Shown here in pieces: positions 19,201 through 27,402 of a DNA stretch of 64,000 nucleotides. Both the position numbers and the translations under genes were made by a program. The notes under the pieces are model-generated. The model worked only from the letters and a program-made list of their open reading frames with translations. It ran no database searches and was not told the origin of the DNA. Origin of the DNA: CAJQQY01 sp045106765. GTDB taxonomy: Bacteria; Bacteroidota; Bacteroidia; Chitinophagales; Saprospiraceae. Each line of letters opens with the position of its first letter. Within the stretch, counting starts at the first letter, position 1. The stretch lies in the NCBI GenBank assembly GCA_045106765.1, contig JBGCFD010000048.1:23837-87836 (forward strand), given 5' to 3'.

Positions 19201-19276
19201 TACTCAAAACGATAGCAATCAAAATTACGATTACTACAAATTGTGCGTTCCGAATGGCTAATCTAGTTAAGTTCAT
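16217..19276 (-). CDS. RND efflux transporter permease (AcrB/HAE-like)
   Basis: 1019 residues, normal for an RND pump. A first membrane segment sits at 11-30 (FVVIVILIAIVLSIRSFVSM). There are two large periplasmic loops and two clusters of five to six helices (about 335-540 and 855-1005). The TM4 signature GLLVDNGIVVIENINRF keeps one of the two proton-relay Asp residues seen in AcrB (usually LVDDAIVVVENV). It is proton-driven inner-membrane export, substrate unknown. It is third in an operon with the adaptor (4-nt gap) and TolC genes, the order expected on the minus strand. The single Asp in TM4 is common in the Bacteroidota branch of this family. Confidence 0.9.
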   Translation of the reverse strand: MNLTRLAIRNAQFVVIVILIAIVLSIRSFVSMPRSEDPQVSFPFYNMIVVYPGTSPEDMENLIVDPLEKAINELDGITEIEAFVSEGLARVGVNSEFEGDYTEKYNEVLRQINSVRGDLPDGIVLFDVRQIKPEEMVNYLVFALSSDNVSYSELQNLAEDFEDKLEAVKGLNKIKIEASPAEEIRVSLNYERMATQNINLGQVAGILRSNNVNIPGGNVVAGSKNFTIKSTGGYDNIEEIKNTIVAVGNNRVVYLKDIAEVKMENEDLLWKAEFNKMKSVFITLKLKTGENIIDVDQEVQLLTNEFKKELPKNVHLNVSFEQASAVKKRINEFFSNLLQGVLLVGIVIFLVLGWRSAFIIITLIPLCMILSLGLLKGAGFGLQQISIASLVLALGLLVDNGIVVIENINRFIQEGLSRREAAMKGASEVGLAIFSSTVTTVLSFFPLSQLGEGAGLFLQSLPFTVIFTLIISLILALTFSPILSNWVMAKKARTEPSYADRFFHWLEEKVYDPILKFSLNTGWLIMIASVAVFVFSVSLFPKIGVSFFPTADKPLLLIDVRTPRGSSLGETEKAIEFVESILDTMDYVKNYTTNVGHGNPQIYYNKIPASFMKSRGEVLVNFTEWDQGRFYKTLSDLRKEFKKYIGAEITTEELKNGVPVSAPIEIKLVGEDLKILKELSLQVESTLAATPNVININNPMRRNQTQLKINLNKEKAGLLGVSELDFDQTVRASLNGLAIDKITLDDDEDYNLVIRMPFDESPSIEDLNKIYVANRMGGQIPLNHIADVRFEGGIAQFEHLDLKRNTSVFAGVTDLDKTIPITEGIIEQLKKIDLPRGYEYVIGGEYKEQQSTFGSLGVILILAQVAIFAVLVLQFRSVLQPFIVFSAIPLAICGSFIALYLTGWPFSFFAFVGLISLIGIVVNNSIILVDYINQLVEEGQMTLQEAIILGSKRRFKPIVLTSITTILGLVPLTLQRTNQWSPLTITIIGGMISSTILALVVVPVLYKWFTKLPTIKKEI

Positions 19277-19280
19277 TTTT

Positions 19281-20324
19281 TTATTTTATATAGATTCGAT
19301 CTCCATCAATTAAATATGCCGCACCAGTTGTTACCACTTTTTCGATCATTCCTTCAGATGGTGTTTTTATAAAAATAGAATTGTTCGTGATATGAATTGG
19401 TTCCACTTTTATTTCCTTGGCGATAGTATCAGATTGAGTTGGAACAAAAATCGTCACCTCTTTTTGATCTCCTTCGACGATAGATTGAATTGGCAATTCT
19501 AAGTAAGGTTCACTTTCCATTGGACTAATTTTAGCTCGACCAATATAGCCATTCCGAAGTCTTTTCTTTTTCGCATCTATCGAAATTTCTACTTCAAAAG
19601 TTCCTGTCATCGGATCAGCGGACTCTGCGATATTGGAAACCTTCCCACTAAAAACTTCATTAGGAAATGCATCAAAATCTACTTCCGCCTGACTCTTCAT
19701 TTTCACACGATTGACATCTTTATCGGAGAGAGAAACTTTCATCACATATGTACTTCCTTGCGAAGAAGCAATCATCAAAATAGGTTGTCCTGGTGAAACC
19801 AACTCATTCGGCTCTGCCAATCTTCGAATTACTCGACCGTTGACTGGGCTAATAATTTTGGCATATTTTTGATTAAATTTGGCTACCTCCAAGTCTGCTT
19901 CTGAAACTTGTAAAAGTGTTGTTAGGTCATCTATATTTTCAGCAGTAGCAACTGAATCTGCAAACATTTTTTTCACTCTATCTAAATCTCTACTTGCTTT
20001 TTGTACTGCTCTTTCTGCTTTCAAAACTTGTGCATCAATTTCATTAGTTCTCACCGTCCCTAGCAAACTTCCTTTGCGAACATAATCTCCTTCTTTAGCT
20101 TTTAAACTAGAAATAAATCCACCAATTTTAAAAGAAAGTTTGAGTTCTGTATCTGAACCAAGTCTGCCGATCGCTTGAATTGGAATGGGTTTCGTTTTGG
20201 CTTCTACGGTTTCAATTCTTACAAAATTCTTTTGCTGGGCAGGTTCTGATGACTCATTTTGATGATGATCTACCCGACAGGAGAAGGCAAAAAAGAGGAG
20301 TAAAAAAAAGATAAAATGCTTCAT
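19281..20324 (-). CDS. RND efflux periplasmic adaptor (membrane fusion protein)
   Basis: 347 residues. A lipoprotein signal has its Cys at 16 (LFFAFSC). The order is the usual adaptor layout: barrel-sandwich half (GRLGSDTELKLSFKIGGFIS), a helical hairpin at about 95-150, a second lipoyl half (YAKIISPVNGRVIRRLAEPN), a beta-barrel (VSLSDKDVNRVKMKSQAEVDF) and a membrane-proximal domain. It bridges the pump and the TolC channel. It is second in the operon, 81 nt after TolC and 4 nt before the permease. Confidence 0.88.
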   Translation of the reverse strand: MKHFIFFLLLFFAFSCRVDHHQNESSEPAQQKNFVRIETVEAKTKPIPIQAIGRLGSDTELKLSFKIGGFISSLKAKEGDYVRKGSLLGTVRTNEIDAQVLKAERAVQKASRDLDRVKKMFADSVATAENIDDLTTLLQVSEADLEVAKFNQKYAKIISPVNGRVIRRLAEPNELVSPGQPILMIASSQGSTYVMKVSLSDKDVNRVKMKSQAEVDFDAFPNEVFSGKVSNIAESADPMTGTFEVEISIDAKKKRLRNGYIGRAKISPMESEPYLELPIQSIVEGDQKEVTIFVPTQSDTIAKEIKVEPIHITNNSIFIKTPSEGMIEKVVTTGAAYLIDGDRIYIK

Positions 20325-20405
20325 TATTTTTTATTGAAGATTTGAATATTTATTTTTAAATCTAGTAGAACAATCCATTTAAAATACTGACTATCAACAC
20401 TTTAC

Positions 20406-21770
20406 TTACTTCCCTGTAACTTTTTCCAATTCAGCTAAAAGAATCAAATAATCATATTTAGAAAGTGCTCTAGACATTTTACTAGTCGTCAAACTATTTT
20501 GAGCTTGAGTCAATTGAATCAAAATTGCTTTATCATTTCGGTAGCGAGCATTGATGGCGTCATAACTTTTTTGCGCACTTCTTACCGCTACTTCTTCTGC
20601 TTGCATTCTGATTTGGAGCGAACGAATTTTGTAAAAAATTTGAGTCACCTGCATTTCTATCTGCTGCGATAATTGCTTCCGATCATTTTCCAAAATCCGT
20701 TGATCGACATCAATTTCTTCTATTTTATTTTTTCTCAAACCTCCATCTATCAAGTTCCAATTCATCCCCAATCCAATCGTAAATAATGGTCCACCATTAT
20801 CAAAATTAAATGATTCCGTTTGCAAACCAATTCCACCTGAAATACCAAGTGTTGGTTTTTTTTCTTTATCAATTCTTTGTTGATTGAGTGAATTTAAGGC
20901 AGTTGCAACATCTATCTTTTTAAATTCTAAACGAGATTGTAAAGCAGTATTTTTTAAGGAAGTGATATTTTCAGTCGCTTGGATTTCACCTTTCAAAATA
21001 TTTTCATCTACAATAATTTCCGCATCCAAAGATTTATTGAGCAACAAATTAAAATAAGCTTTCGCTAAATCTTGCTGCTCCATCAACATCGCTTTTTGGC
21101 TTTGCAAGTTGGCTATTTGAAATTCCACATCTGATAAAACATCAGGCGTCGCTTTGTCGTACTTAACTAATTTTTTATTGAAGATCAAAACCTCTTGAAG
21201 TAGCTTTTCCGTCTCATCCATGATCGCCAATCCTTCAAAAGTTTTGAGATAATTAAAATAACTAGTTTTGATTTGAGCAGCGATTTCTTTTTTACTCAAT
21301 TCCAAGTCGAGATCATTGATTCGCAACAATTCATTTTGAATCTTCTGATTATATTTTATCGAACTATTGATCAACGGTTTTGAGATGGACAATTGCAAAT
21401 CCAAAAAATTATTAGGCGCCAACTGAATTTTTTCATTTTCGATATTAGTTGGAAAACTGGTTGAACTAGTCAGTTGATTTAATGTTCCATAAACAGGATT
21501 AAACAAATCACCCAAAGGAAATAAAAGTTCTCTTCCGCCTTCGGCAAATAAATAGCTTGCGTTTAAATCCAGCGTTGGCTTCCACAATTTATTAGCTTGT
21601 TTAACTTTTGAATATTGCTTATCCTTTTTTAAAATTTCAGATTGGATACTTAAATTTTTAGTCAAAGCTTCTTTGACATAATTAGTTAAAATATCACTTT
21701 GAGAAAAGCCATTAGGAAGAATAAATATTTGGAAAAAAATAAAAAGAAGTAACGATATTTTGATTTTCAT
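20406..21770 (-). CDS. TolC family outer-membrane efflux channel
   Basis: 454 residues from the ATG at 21770, which gives a clean signal peptide (MKIKISLLLFIFFQIFILPN...GFSQ). The frame extends 38 codons upstream, but that part has no family character. There are two outer-membrane efflux repeats with long amphipathic helices (about 95-240 and 300-454). The line GIGLQTESFNFDNGGPLFTIGLGMNWNL type of pattern marks the beta-strand segments. The product is a trimeric exit duct for the adaptor and pump encoded next. It is first gene of the operon. No exact TAnnTTTG promoter was found upstream. Confidence 0.86.
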   Translation of the reverse strand: MKIKISLLLFIFFQIFILPNGFSQSDILTNYVKEALTKNLSIQSEILKKDKQYSKVKQANKLWKPTLDLNASYLFAEGGRELLFPLGDLFNPVYGTLNQLTSSTSFPTNIENEKIQLAPNNFLDLQLSISKPLINSSIKYNQKIQNELLRINDLDLELSKKEIAAQIKTSYFNYLKTFEGLAIMDETEKLLQEVLIFNKKLVKYDKATPDVLSDVEFQIANLQSQKAMLMEQQDLAKAYFNLLLNKSLDAEIIVDENILKGEIQATENITSLKNTALQSRLEFKKIDVATALNSLNQQRIDKEKKPTLGISGGIGLQTESFNFDNGGPLFTIGLGMNWNLIDGGLRKNKIEEIDVDQRILENDRKQLSQQIEMQVTQIFYKIRSLQIRMQAEEVAVRSAQKSYDAINARYRNDKAILIQLTQAQNSLTTSKMSRALSKYDYLILLAELEKVTGK

Positions 21771-21970
21771 TTTAAAGCATTTATAATAAAAACAAGTATA
21801 GGAAAATATCAGGTTGGAAAGAAAGATATTCTGATGAATCGTCAGAATTGGGAGTTGAATTGTAAAACTGTTGTAAATAGCCAAAATCTACATACAAATC
21901 ACATAATACATTATTGCAATGCATTAAATTTTAATCAGGGAAAATGGGAAAGAAAATAGTAACCTAAATT

Positions 21971-22060
21971 TTATTTCTTATCCGATTTTTTGCCTAAAAA
22001 GAACTGAATAATTTTTTTGAAAAAACTTAAGATTGGCGTGCTCTTTTTTTCCTTAGTCAT
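21971..22060 (-). CDS. possible 29-residue cationic amphipathic peptide
   Basis: A 30-codon frame beginning MTKEKKSTPILSFFKK and ending FLGKKSDKK. It has about nine lysines around a hydrophobic, amphipathic core (ILSFFKKIIQFFL). Its ATG overlaps the last codons and stop of the preceding gene (ATGACTAA), the layout of translational coupling. A frame this short can arise by chance, so the overlap and composition are the only support. Confidence 0.3.
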   Translation of the reverse strand: MTKEKKSTPILSFFKKIIQFFLGKKSDKK

Positions 22061-22751
22061 AATTATATTTATTTTCAAAATGATGTAAAATACATTTATC
22101 AAAAGGAGCCCACGTAGCGGTTTTAACCCCTCCTGTTTTTAATGTTTGATTTGCCCAAGTATTACAAGTTCGAAGCATATGATAAGAGCCATTTGCCTCA
22201 TAAAAATTATCATCGAATCCATCATAACGACAACAATCAATCAGAAGTGCTTTCCCATTTTTAGTTTGAATATGGTCAAGGATATATTGTTCCATTTTCA
22301 ATAATTGCGCTTTAGTCACTTTAGTTTTACGAATCATTTCCCCAGTTGTTGGTTTCTTTTTCAAAACAGTTATATGCATTGCCGTCGAGGAAGGAATTAA
22401 GGCAGCGGTTGCAGCAGTTTTTGCAGACAAATCCGCCCAAGTTGGTGTATCAAAATAAAAACCTTTGTCTCCCCAACCCATCGACAAATATTTCATCTCA
22501 CTTCGGTTGGTTTTAAAATTCTCAAAACCCAAAGCCTTTTCCCAATCTAATTGTGCGTCAGAAATTTCAAAACAAATATCTGTATGAACACCATTTGAAA
22601 TAACATATAAATCTACCCCTGTTTCTGCAGGTTGAAAATTTCGATTAGCAGGAATAATCGTTAAAAGAAAAGTAAACAAAAAATATAGCGCAAAGAAGGC
22701 TAAAATTCCAAGGAAAGTTCTCCAGATAGTTTTCCCAATTTTTTTAATCAT
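22053..22751 (-). CDS. TIGR02117/DUF2459-like membrane-anchored protein
   Basis: 232 residues from the ATG at 22751 (MIKKIGKTIWRTFLGILAFF). One N-terminal membrane segment (about 8-35) is followed by an extracytoplasmic domain with the family motifs DLYVISNGVHTDICFE (about 50-65), SMGWGDKGFYFDTPTW and RTCNTWANQTLKTGG. I recognise these as TIGR02117 (DUF2459), a family of unknown function first noticed near urease genes; no urease is in this window. The conserved Cys and His residues suggest a papain-like fold, which is a guess. A TACTTTTG -7-like box (minus, 22795-22788) lies about 37 nt upstream. Confidence 0.7.
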   Translation of the reverse strand: MIKKIGKTIWRTFLGILAFFALYFLFTFLLTIIPANRNFQPAETGVDLYVISNGVHTDICFEISDAQLDWEKALGFENFKTNRSEMKYLSMGWGDKGFYFDTPTWADLSAKTAATAALIPSSTAMHITVLKKKPTTGEMIRKTKVTKAQLLKMEQYILDHIQTKNGKALLIDCCRYDGFDDNFYEANGSYHMLRTCNTWANQTLKTGGVKTATWAPFDKCILHHFENKYNYD

Positions 22752-23589
22752 AATAGTATGTTTTTCGTTTCCAAGAATAGAAATGAACAAAAGTAAGATA
22801 GCTTAGAGCATTTAATTTTCATTTAGCTCGCTAAACTTCAAATGAAATTAGCGTTAGCGTTAGCAAGAACCACAAATCATTGAATTTCAGTTAGTTAAAT
22901 TTTTAAACATGCTCTTAAATGTAAGTTTATTTTGAAAAAAAAGAAGAGATAAAGCGTATAAAAATGATCAAAATAAAATTTAAATCAATTTTTTCTAAAA
23001 TTTAATATCTCAAAAAAACATAATATCTATAGGGTGTTCAGACGTTAATGAAAAAAAATATTTAACTCACTAAAAAAAAGAGGTACACCTTTTTCTCTTT
23101 TCTACTTAATCAAAGAGTAAAACAAAAATTTTAGACTATAGATACAAATAATACATCAACAGCATTTCTGTGAAAATAGAAGATTAGACAAACTTGGAAT
23201 ACTTAGTATTAATTGTAAGATTTAAAATTATATACTCGATACAAACATACTACAGAATTTAACACACAGTATTTTAATTTTTTTTAATAAATATGGTTTT
23301 TTTCGATATTTCATTATATATATTAAAATATTTTGTTATTTTTGACAAATCAAATTATAATCGGGTATAATTTATATTTCTTATTAGAATTACGTTTTAT
23401 CCTTCCCTTTAATAACACATATCATATCAAAACACCCATTCCATTTTTGTCTCAAAGCCATTTTTGAGAATCGAAGATTTAGTGAATTTTTAATTGCACT
23501 TATCCTCATTCTGAAAACAACTGTTTAAATTTTCTTTCATAGGAATTTTTCACAACCTATTTACTAATTGTTATCAAACCCGATTGATT
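22752..23589. other. 838-bp AT-rich intergenic region
   Basis: No convincing gene. It holds a loose inverted pair around AGAGCAT/ATGCTCT (about 22805-22917), a short tandem TTAGCG-TTAGCG run (about 22848-22865), and small palindromes near 23350-23375 (AATTATA-ATTATAATT type). A TATTTTTG -7-like box lies at 23337-23344, about 245 nt before the next gene. Confidence 0.4.
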
Positions 23590-24273
23590 ATGAAAAAGCA
23601 ATTTAATTTTGCTAGTGTTAAAGTTTTGATCATTTTTATTTTCTCCGTTGGCTTTGCAAGTTTGGCTACTGCCAAATGTGTTTATCTTAAACCTATGAAT
23701 ATTAAAAAAATGGGAATGGGATATATGCTTTCATGGGAAACAACTGAAGAGGCAGACATTCAATCCTTTGTCATTCAACGATCTACTAATGGAATAGATT
23801 TCAAAAACGCTGGAGATGTAAAAGGTGCTGGCTATTCTACTAAAGTAACTTCATACCGATTTCTTGATCTAATACAAACAGGAACAAAGACTTGTTATAG
23901 ATTGTTACACTATGCAACAGATGGTAGTTTTACCATTAGTGAAACTTTCTTTATGGAAGAAAATAATAATTCAAATTTCACCGTCGCTTCTGTTAATAGT
24001 ACCATCACTAATTCTGAATTGAATTTAACTATTGCTGCAAAGAGATCAATGACAGTAGACTTTGAAGTAATCAACAGAAGTGGTCGTATTGTAAAAAAAG
24101 GTTCTCAAAAAATGAATGCTGGAAGCAATTCTATTAATATCAATTGCAAAGCATTTTCAAAAGGAGCCTATAATGTAGTTTTGAGAAATGGAAGTAAAAA
24201 TTCTAATATCACGATTAAAAAAGTTTCTGAAAGAGAAATGCCTCAACTAGAATATAGTGTTGTTAATCGATAA
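23590..24273 (+). CDS. exported protein with FN3-like and C-terminal beta domains
   Basis: 227 residues from the ATG at 23590. A Sec signal (VLIIFIFSVGFASLATA) is followed by a fibronectin-III-like segment, YMLSWETTEEADIQSFVIQR (about 42-61) and IDFKNAGDVKGAG. This motif is common in Bacteroidota exported proteins ahead of sorting domains. The C-terminal half (about 130-215) resembles the type IX secretion sorting fold (VDFEVINRSGRIVKKGSQKM, then GAYNVVLRNGSKNSNITIKK) but runs 20 residues further than usual. Surface or extracellular location is likely. Function unknown. It is followed by a strong terminator. Confidence 0.65.
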   Translation: MKKQFNFASVKVLIIFIFSVGFASLATAKCVYLKPMNIKKMGMGYMLSWETTEEADIQSFVIQRSTNGIDFKNAGDVKGAGYSTKVTSYRFLDLIQTGTKTCYRLLHYATDGSFTISETFFMEENNNSNFTVASVNSTITNSELNLTIAAKRSMTVDFEVINRSGRIVKKGSQKMNAGSNSININCKAFSKGAYNVVLRNGSKNSNITIKKVSEREMPQLEYSVVNR

Positions 24274-24295
24274 CAACTTCAAATAAATAAAAAGG

Positions 24296-24333
24296 AAAAG
24301 CTGTATTTACTTAATTGTAAATACAGCTTTTTT
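24296..24333 (+). terminator. intrinsic terminator of the 23590-24273 gene
   Basis: A 15-bp perfect stem (AAAAGCTGTATTTAC) around a 6-nt loop, ending in a run of six T, 23 nt past the stop codon. Confidence 0.9.
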
Positions 24334-24391
24334 CATTTCAGTCAAAAAACCTTAACTAAAATATATTCAACTTGCCAAATAATAGATTGAG

Positions 24392-24547
24392 GTTGTTTTA
24401 AAACATCTAGCTGATCTACGCAAAAAGCATTGTGGTTATCGGTCTGCAGCTTTTTTCGTCCTACCCTGAAGGGGTTGAAATTCAAAAAGAGTTTCGCCAA
24501 TAATCAAAAGTCTTTTCGCTCGGCTCCAGTAGACATTTTAAAACAAC
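24392..24547. mobile_element. possible 156-bp MITE-like element between terminal inverted repeats
   Basis: 17-nt termini GTTGTTTTAAAACATCT (24392-24408) and its inverted partner (24531-24547) match at 15 of 17 positions. The interior is richer in G+C than the surroundings and holds ACCCTGAAGGGGTTGAAATT, a word I associate with insertion-sequence-linked repeats in Bacteroidota. No transposase frame and no clear target duplication were seen. It lies just before the caspase/EAD region. It fills the 375-bp gap 24274-24648 together with the terminator. Confidence 0.35.
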
Positions 24548-24648
24548 TACACCACTTAAATATTATTTTCACGATATTCCATTTATTTTATTATTTTGCT
24601 TTAAACACAAATATTTGAAATTTATTAGACTCAAAAACCCAAAAAATC

Positions 24649-25662
24649 ATGAAAAACATCATGCGCTTTTTTCTATTTGTTGTATTCTTATCTTTTTCAT
24701 CATTATCTATGGCACAGCAAGAGTCATTAAGTTCATCTATTCCTTTTTTTGAAAAAAAAATCAAAAACTATCAACGATGGTTAGATACTGTTGGATTAGG
24801 ACAAATCATTATGGTTGACTTTGTAAGACTTCAACCTGAAGATGATAAGACTTTAGAAATGGTTTTAAAGATGCGCACAACTAATTCAGATCTTGCTATT
24901 AATCAATGGCGTAGTTTAGAAAAAAATCATCCCCACCAAACTGGTTTTATTGAAAATCAACTTTTTAGAATGTTCTTACACATGATGGAGATAACAGGGG
25001 ATCAAGGAAATATTCAAATTTATGTAAAAAATAAAAACGACCAATTAGATGCTTGCTTCTATATTGGAATTTGGGAGGAATCCATTGGCATATTTAAATC
25101 TGAAAAAACATTGGGATGTAAATCCAAACCTATTCCTGATATTATATTAAATCCCATTAAAACAAGTAATTTAATAGAATGTGAAGAGGCTGAAATAATT
25201 ACAAATCAAAATCCTTCTTCGAGTGAAGTATTTGATATTATAATAAATTTCATTCAAAAGAAAATTATTGAAAATAAAAAATATTATAATGGAACTTGTT
25301 CAAATAGATCCCCCTATATAGAACGAGGAATAAGAAAAACAGATACTCATTTAATTTTTAGTATTTCGGATTTATGTAGAGAGGTCTTACATGAAGAAGA
25401 TAACTCAATGTTATGTAGTTTAAGTAATTTTTTTGGAAGCCCTTGTAATGATAAAGCAAGAGAACGATTGACCTTCACTTTTGAATATATAAAATTTGAG
25501 GACAAAGTTAAGCTAAAGGGAATTATTGAAGGGAAATTTGGAAGCGGAACTTTTAAACCTCGAACTGAAGGTTATATGGATATGGAGCCTGATTTCAATA
25601 TTCATCTAGAAACATATGCAAATGAAATTTACAATCAACTTATTCAAATATTAAATCAATAA
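24649..25662 (+). CDS. exported cysteine-rich protein of unknown function
   Basis: 337 residues with a Sec signal peptide (MKNIMRFFLFVVFLSFSSLSMAQ, cut near 22). The mature protein has about eight cysteines (for example LDACFYIG, KTLGCKSK, LIECEEAE, NGTCSNRS, DLCREV, SMLCSL, GSPCND), which suggests disulfides in the periplasm. I do not recognise a family. The stop is 6 nt before the start of the EAD-like membrane protein, so the two are surely co-transcribed. That partner suggests a role as sensor or effector outside the inner membrane (inference). Confidence 0.6.
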   Translation: MKNIMRFFLFVVFLSFSSLSMAQQESLSSSIPFFEKKIKNYQRWLDTVGLGQIIMVDFVRLQPEDDKTLEMVLKMRTTNSDLAINQWRSLEKNHPHQTGFIENQLFRMFLHMMEITGDQGNIQIYVKNKNDQLDACFYIGIWEESIGIFKSEKTLGCKSKPIPDIILNPIKTSNLIECEEAEIITNQNPSSSEVFDIIINFIQKKIIENKKYYNGTCSNRSPYIERGIRKTDTHLIFSISDLCREVLHEEDNSMLCSLSNFFGSPCNDKARERLTFTFEYIKFEDKVKLKGIIEGKFGSGTFKPRTEGYMDMEPDFNIHLETYANEIYNQLIQILNQ

Positions 25663-25668
25663 TTTTTC

Positions 25669-26370
25669 ATGCCAAAATCAAAAAATAAAATTTTAGAAAT
25701 AATAGCTTCAGGTGAAACAAAAAAGGCAGTTGAAGCCACCTTGGAGTATGCTAAATGGAGTAACGATAATATGACCTTAAATGGAGTTACAAACCTTAGT
25801 AATAGCATGAATAGCTTAATTGTACAGCAAAGACAAAACACTATCTCTTATGAAGAGTATGCTCGATTACACTCAAAAATAAATGTAAGTTTAATATCTT
25901 GGATAAATAATCTACCTGTAGATCCTCTACCTGAAAAAATAGAAAAACGCCTTGAAGCAAAAACATTCAAATGGAATATTTTTTACTGGTTGGTTGGAAT
26001 TAAATTAGTTGTATTGTTATGGACGTTACAATTGTGGCAAACAGGAGGGTTTAGAAATGATGAAGCTTTGACTACCTTTTCGGCATTATTACCTGCTTTT
26101 ATTACCTATGTTTCATTGATGCTCAAAGATATTTTTTCTAAGAATGATTCTCCATTGGATCAAGCAAAAAGATATGTTTCATCAAAAAAAATTTCAATGG
26201 CAAGAATTCTATTTGTAATGTATATGGTACTCCAATGTTGGGTTGTTTATATGAAAGTAATAGGATATATTTCTTTTCCACAAATGAATTTGATGATCGC
26301 TGGAATTGAAAGTGTACTAGGTGGGTTTATAGGAATAGTAGTTTTATCTTTCTTCAGAAAAGATGTTTAA
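25669..26370 (+). CDS. EAD11-like effector-associated domain fused to a four-helix membrane domain
   Basis: 233 residues. Residues 7-83 match the effector-associated domain 11 pattern as I know it: ILEIIASGETKKAVEATLEY, then an aligned helix VTNLSNSMNSLIVQQRQNT, then the hallmark ISYEEYARLHSKINVSLISW. EADs are death-like adaptor domains that link sensors and effectors (often caspases and NTPases) in bacterial conflict systems. Four hydrophobic segments follow (about 106-125, 137-158, 182-206 and 211-229), so EAD11 faces the cytosol beside a membrane domain. No other EAD11 protein lies in the window. It is the second gene of a pair, ending at the shared terminator with the caspase operon. Confidence 0.7.
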   Translation: MPKSKNKILEIIASGETKKAVEATLEYAKWSNDNMTLNGVTNLSNSMNSLIVQQRQNTISYEEYARLHSKINVSLISWINNLPVDPLPEKIEKRLEAKTFKWNIFYWLVGIKLVVLLWTLQLWQTGGFRNDEALTTFSALLPAFITYVSLMLKDIFSKNDSPLDQAKRYVSSKKISMARILFVMYMVLQCWVVYMKVIGYISFPQMNLMIAGIESVLGGFIGIVVLSFFRKDV

Positions 26371-26426
26371 TCAATTAAAAAAGCTACATAATTCAATAAA
26401 ATGAATTATGTAGCTTTTTTAATTGA
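26371..26426. terminator. perfect 25-bp bidirectional terminator
   Basis: Arms 26371-26395 and 26402-26426 are exact inverted copies around a 6-nt loop. The A/T runs give a T-run on either strand. It separates the convergent EAD-like gene (stop 26370, one base away) and the CsgG-like gene (stop 26433). Confidence 0.92.
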
Positions 26427-26432
26427 TTACAA

Positions 26433-27356
26433 CTAATTTTTTAATATGTTATCAAAACCATCAAACATTCCTGTTTTAAAATTTGGTTTGCATTTAAGAG
26501 TTACTTTATCTTCATTTAGTTTATAAATCTCAGATTTTCCTTTCACAACCTTACAAGCGATAATTTGAGTACTTTTGTTAGTCGTCATTTTTAATTCGCC
26601 TACTTTATTTTCAATGACTTCCACTTGACCATCTCCTAAATCAATAGTTTCCTCTGTATATACATTGAAGCGAGTTCCGTCTCGAAATTTAGCATTAGTT
26701 CTACATAGTACTAATTTTGCTTTACCTCTTTTTGATTCCATTCCCGCACTCAGGATAGTAACAGCTGGAGGAAAAACCTCATAAATAAAATCAGAAAATT
26801 CTTGTTCAAGATTTTTAAGCATTTTTGATTTAAAAGTACTGGAAGCATCACCTTTAGAAGTGTATGTTCCTGTTCCTTGTGCTACAGTACTCGATTCCTT
26901 TAAATTAATAACCTTAGAATGTTTAACCTCACCTGTTTCAACAGAAACTAATTTAGCACCAATTGTAAGAGCCATCTCTATTTTCTGAGAAATCTTTCCT
27001 TTTACCGTAACATTTTTTTGAGATACATTATTACCTTGAAAAGAAAGTAACAATAGGTACTCTGCGCCTAATGAAACTCCTTGGGGAATAATCTCTCCAT
27101 TTAAAAAATCTTCAGTTTCTTGTATACCTCGTTCTTTAAGAAGTTTCTTCCATTCTGCTCTTTCAACAGTTGTACACAATGATGTAGATTGAACTCCTGT
27201 CAATGCTGCTGACTCATAGGATGCAAGATCTCCATTTCTTAAACCAGCTGGATTATCACTATTACCTAACGCAATTCCTTTTTTGTCTTGAGCAATTGCT
27301 TGAAAAGTCATCGAGATAAATAGTAGGATAAGAAGTTTAATTATTAATTTATTCAT
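26433..27356 (-). CDS. CsgG-like periplasmic protein, last gene of caspase operon
   Basis: 307 residues. A Sec signal ends QAIAQ with no lipobox, unlike true CsgG secretin lipoproteins. The segment TTVERAEWKKLLKERGIQET (about 62-81) and LGAEYLLLLSFQGN (about 97-110) match the CsgG/LpoB-type nucleotide-binding-like fold (the VERDRL...LGADYLV pattern). The C-terminal part (VGELKMTTNKSTQIIACKVV) is a small beta domain seen in related FlgT/CsgG-like proteins. Without a lipid anchor it is likely a periplasmic adaptor rather than the curli pore. It lies 46 nt after the previous gene. Confidence 0.65.
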   Translation of the reverse strand: MNKLIIKLLILLFISMTFQAIAQDKKGIALGNSDNPAGLRNGDLASYESAALTGVQSTSLCTTVERAEWKKLLKERGIQETEDFLNGEIIPQGVSLGAEYLLLLSFQGNNVSQKNVTVKGKISQKIEMALTIGAKLVSVETGEVKHSKVINLKESSTVAQGTGTYTSKGDASSTFKSKMLKNLEQEFSDFIYEVFPPAVTILSAGMESKRGKAKLVLCRTNAKFRDGTRFNVYTEETIDLGDGQVEVIENKVGELKMTTNKSTQIIACKVVKGKSEIYKLNEDKVTLKCKPNFKTGMFDGFDNILKN

Positions 27357-27402
27357 TATTAGTTATTATTTTTAAATGTTAGAAAAAGGAGTTTTTAATT
27401 TA

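Noticed and set aside
21771..21884. Longer N-terminus for the TolC protein
   Set aside because: 38 codons with no family character ahead of a clean signal peptide at 21770.
26433..27356. True curli secretin CsgG
   Set aside because: No lipobox and no other curli genes; only the CsgG-like fold is supported.
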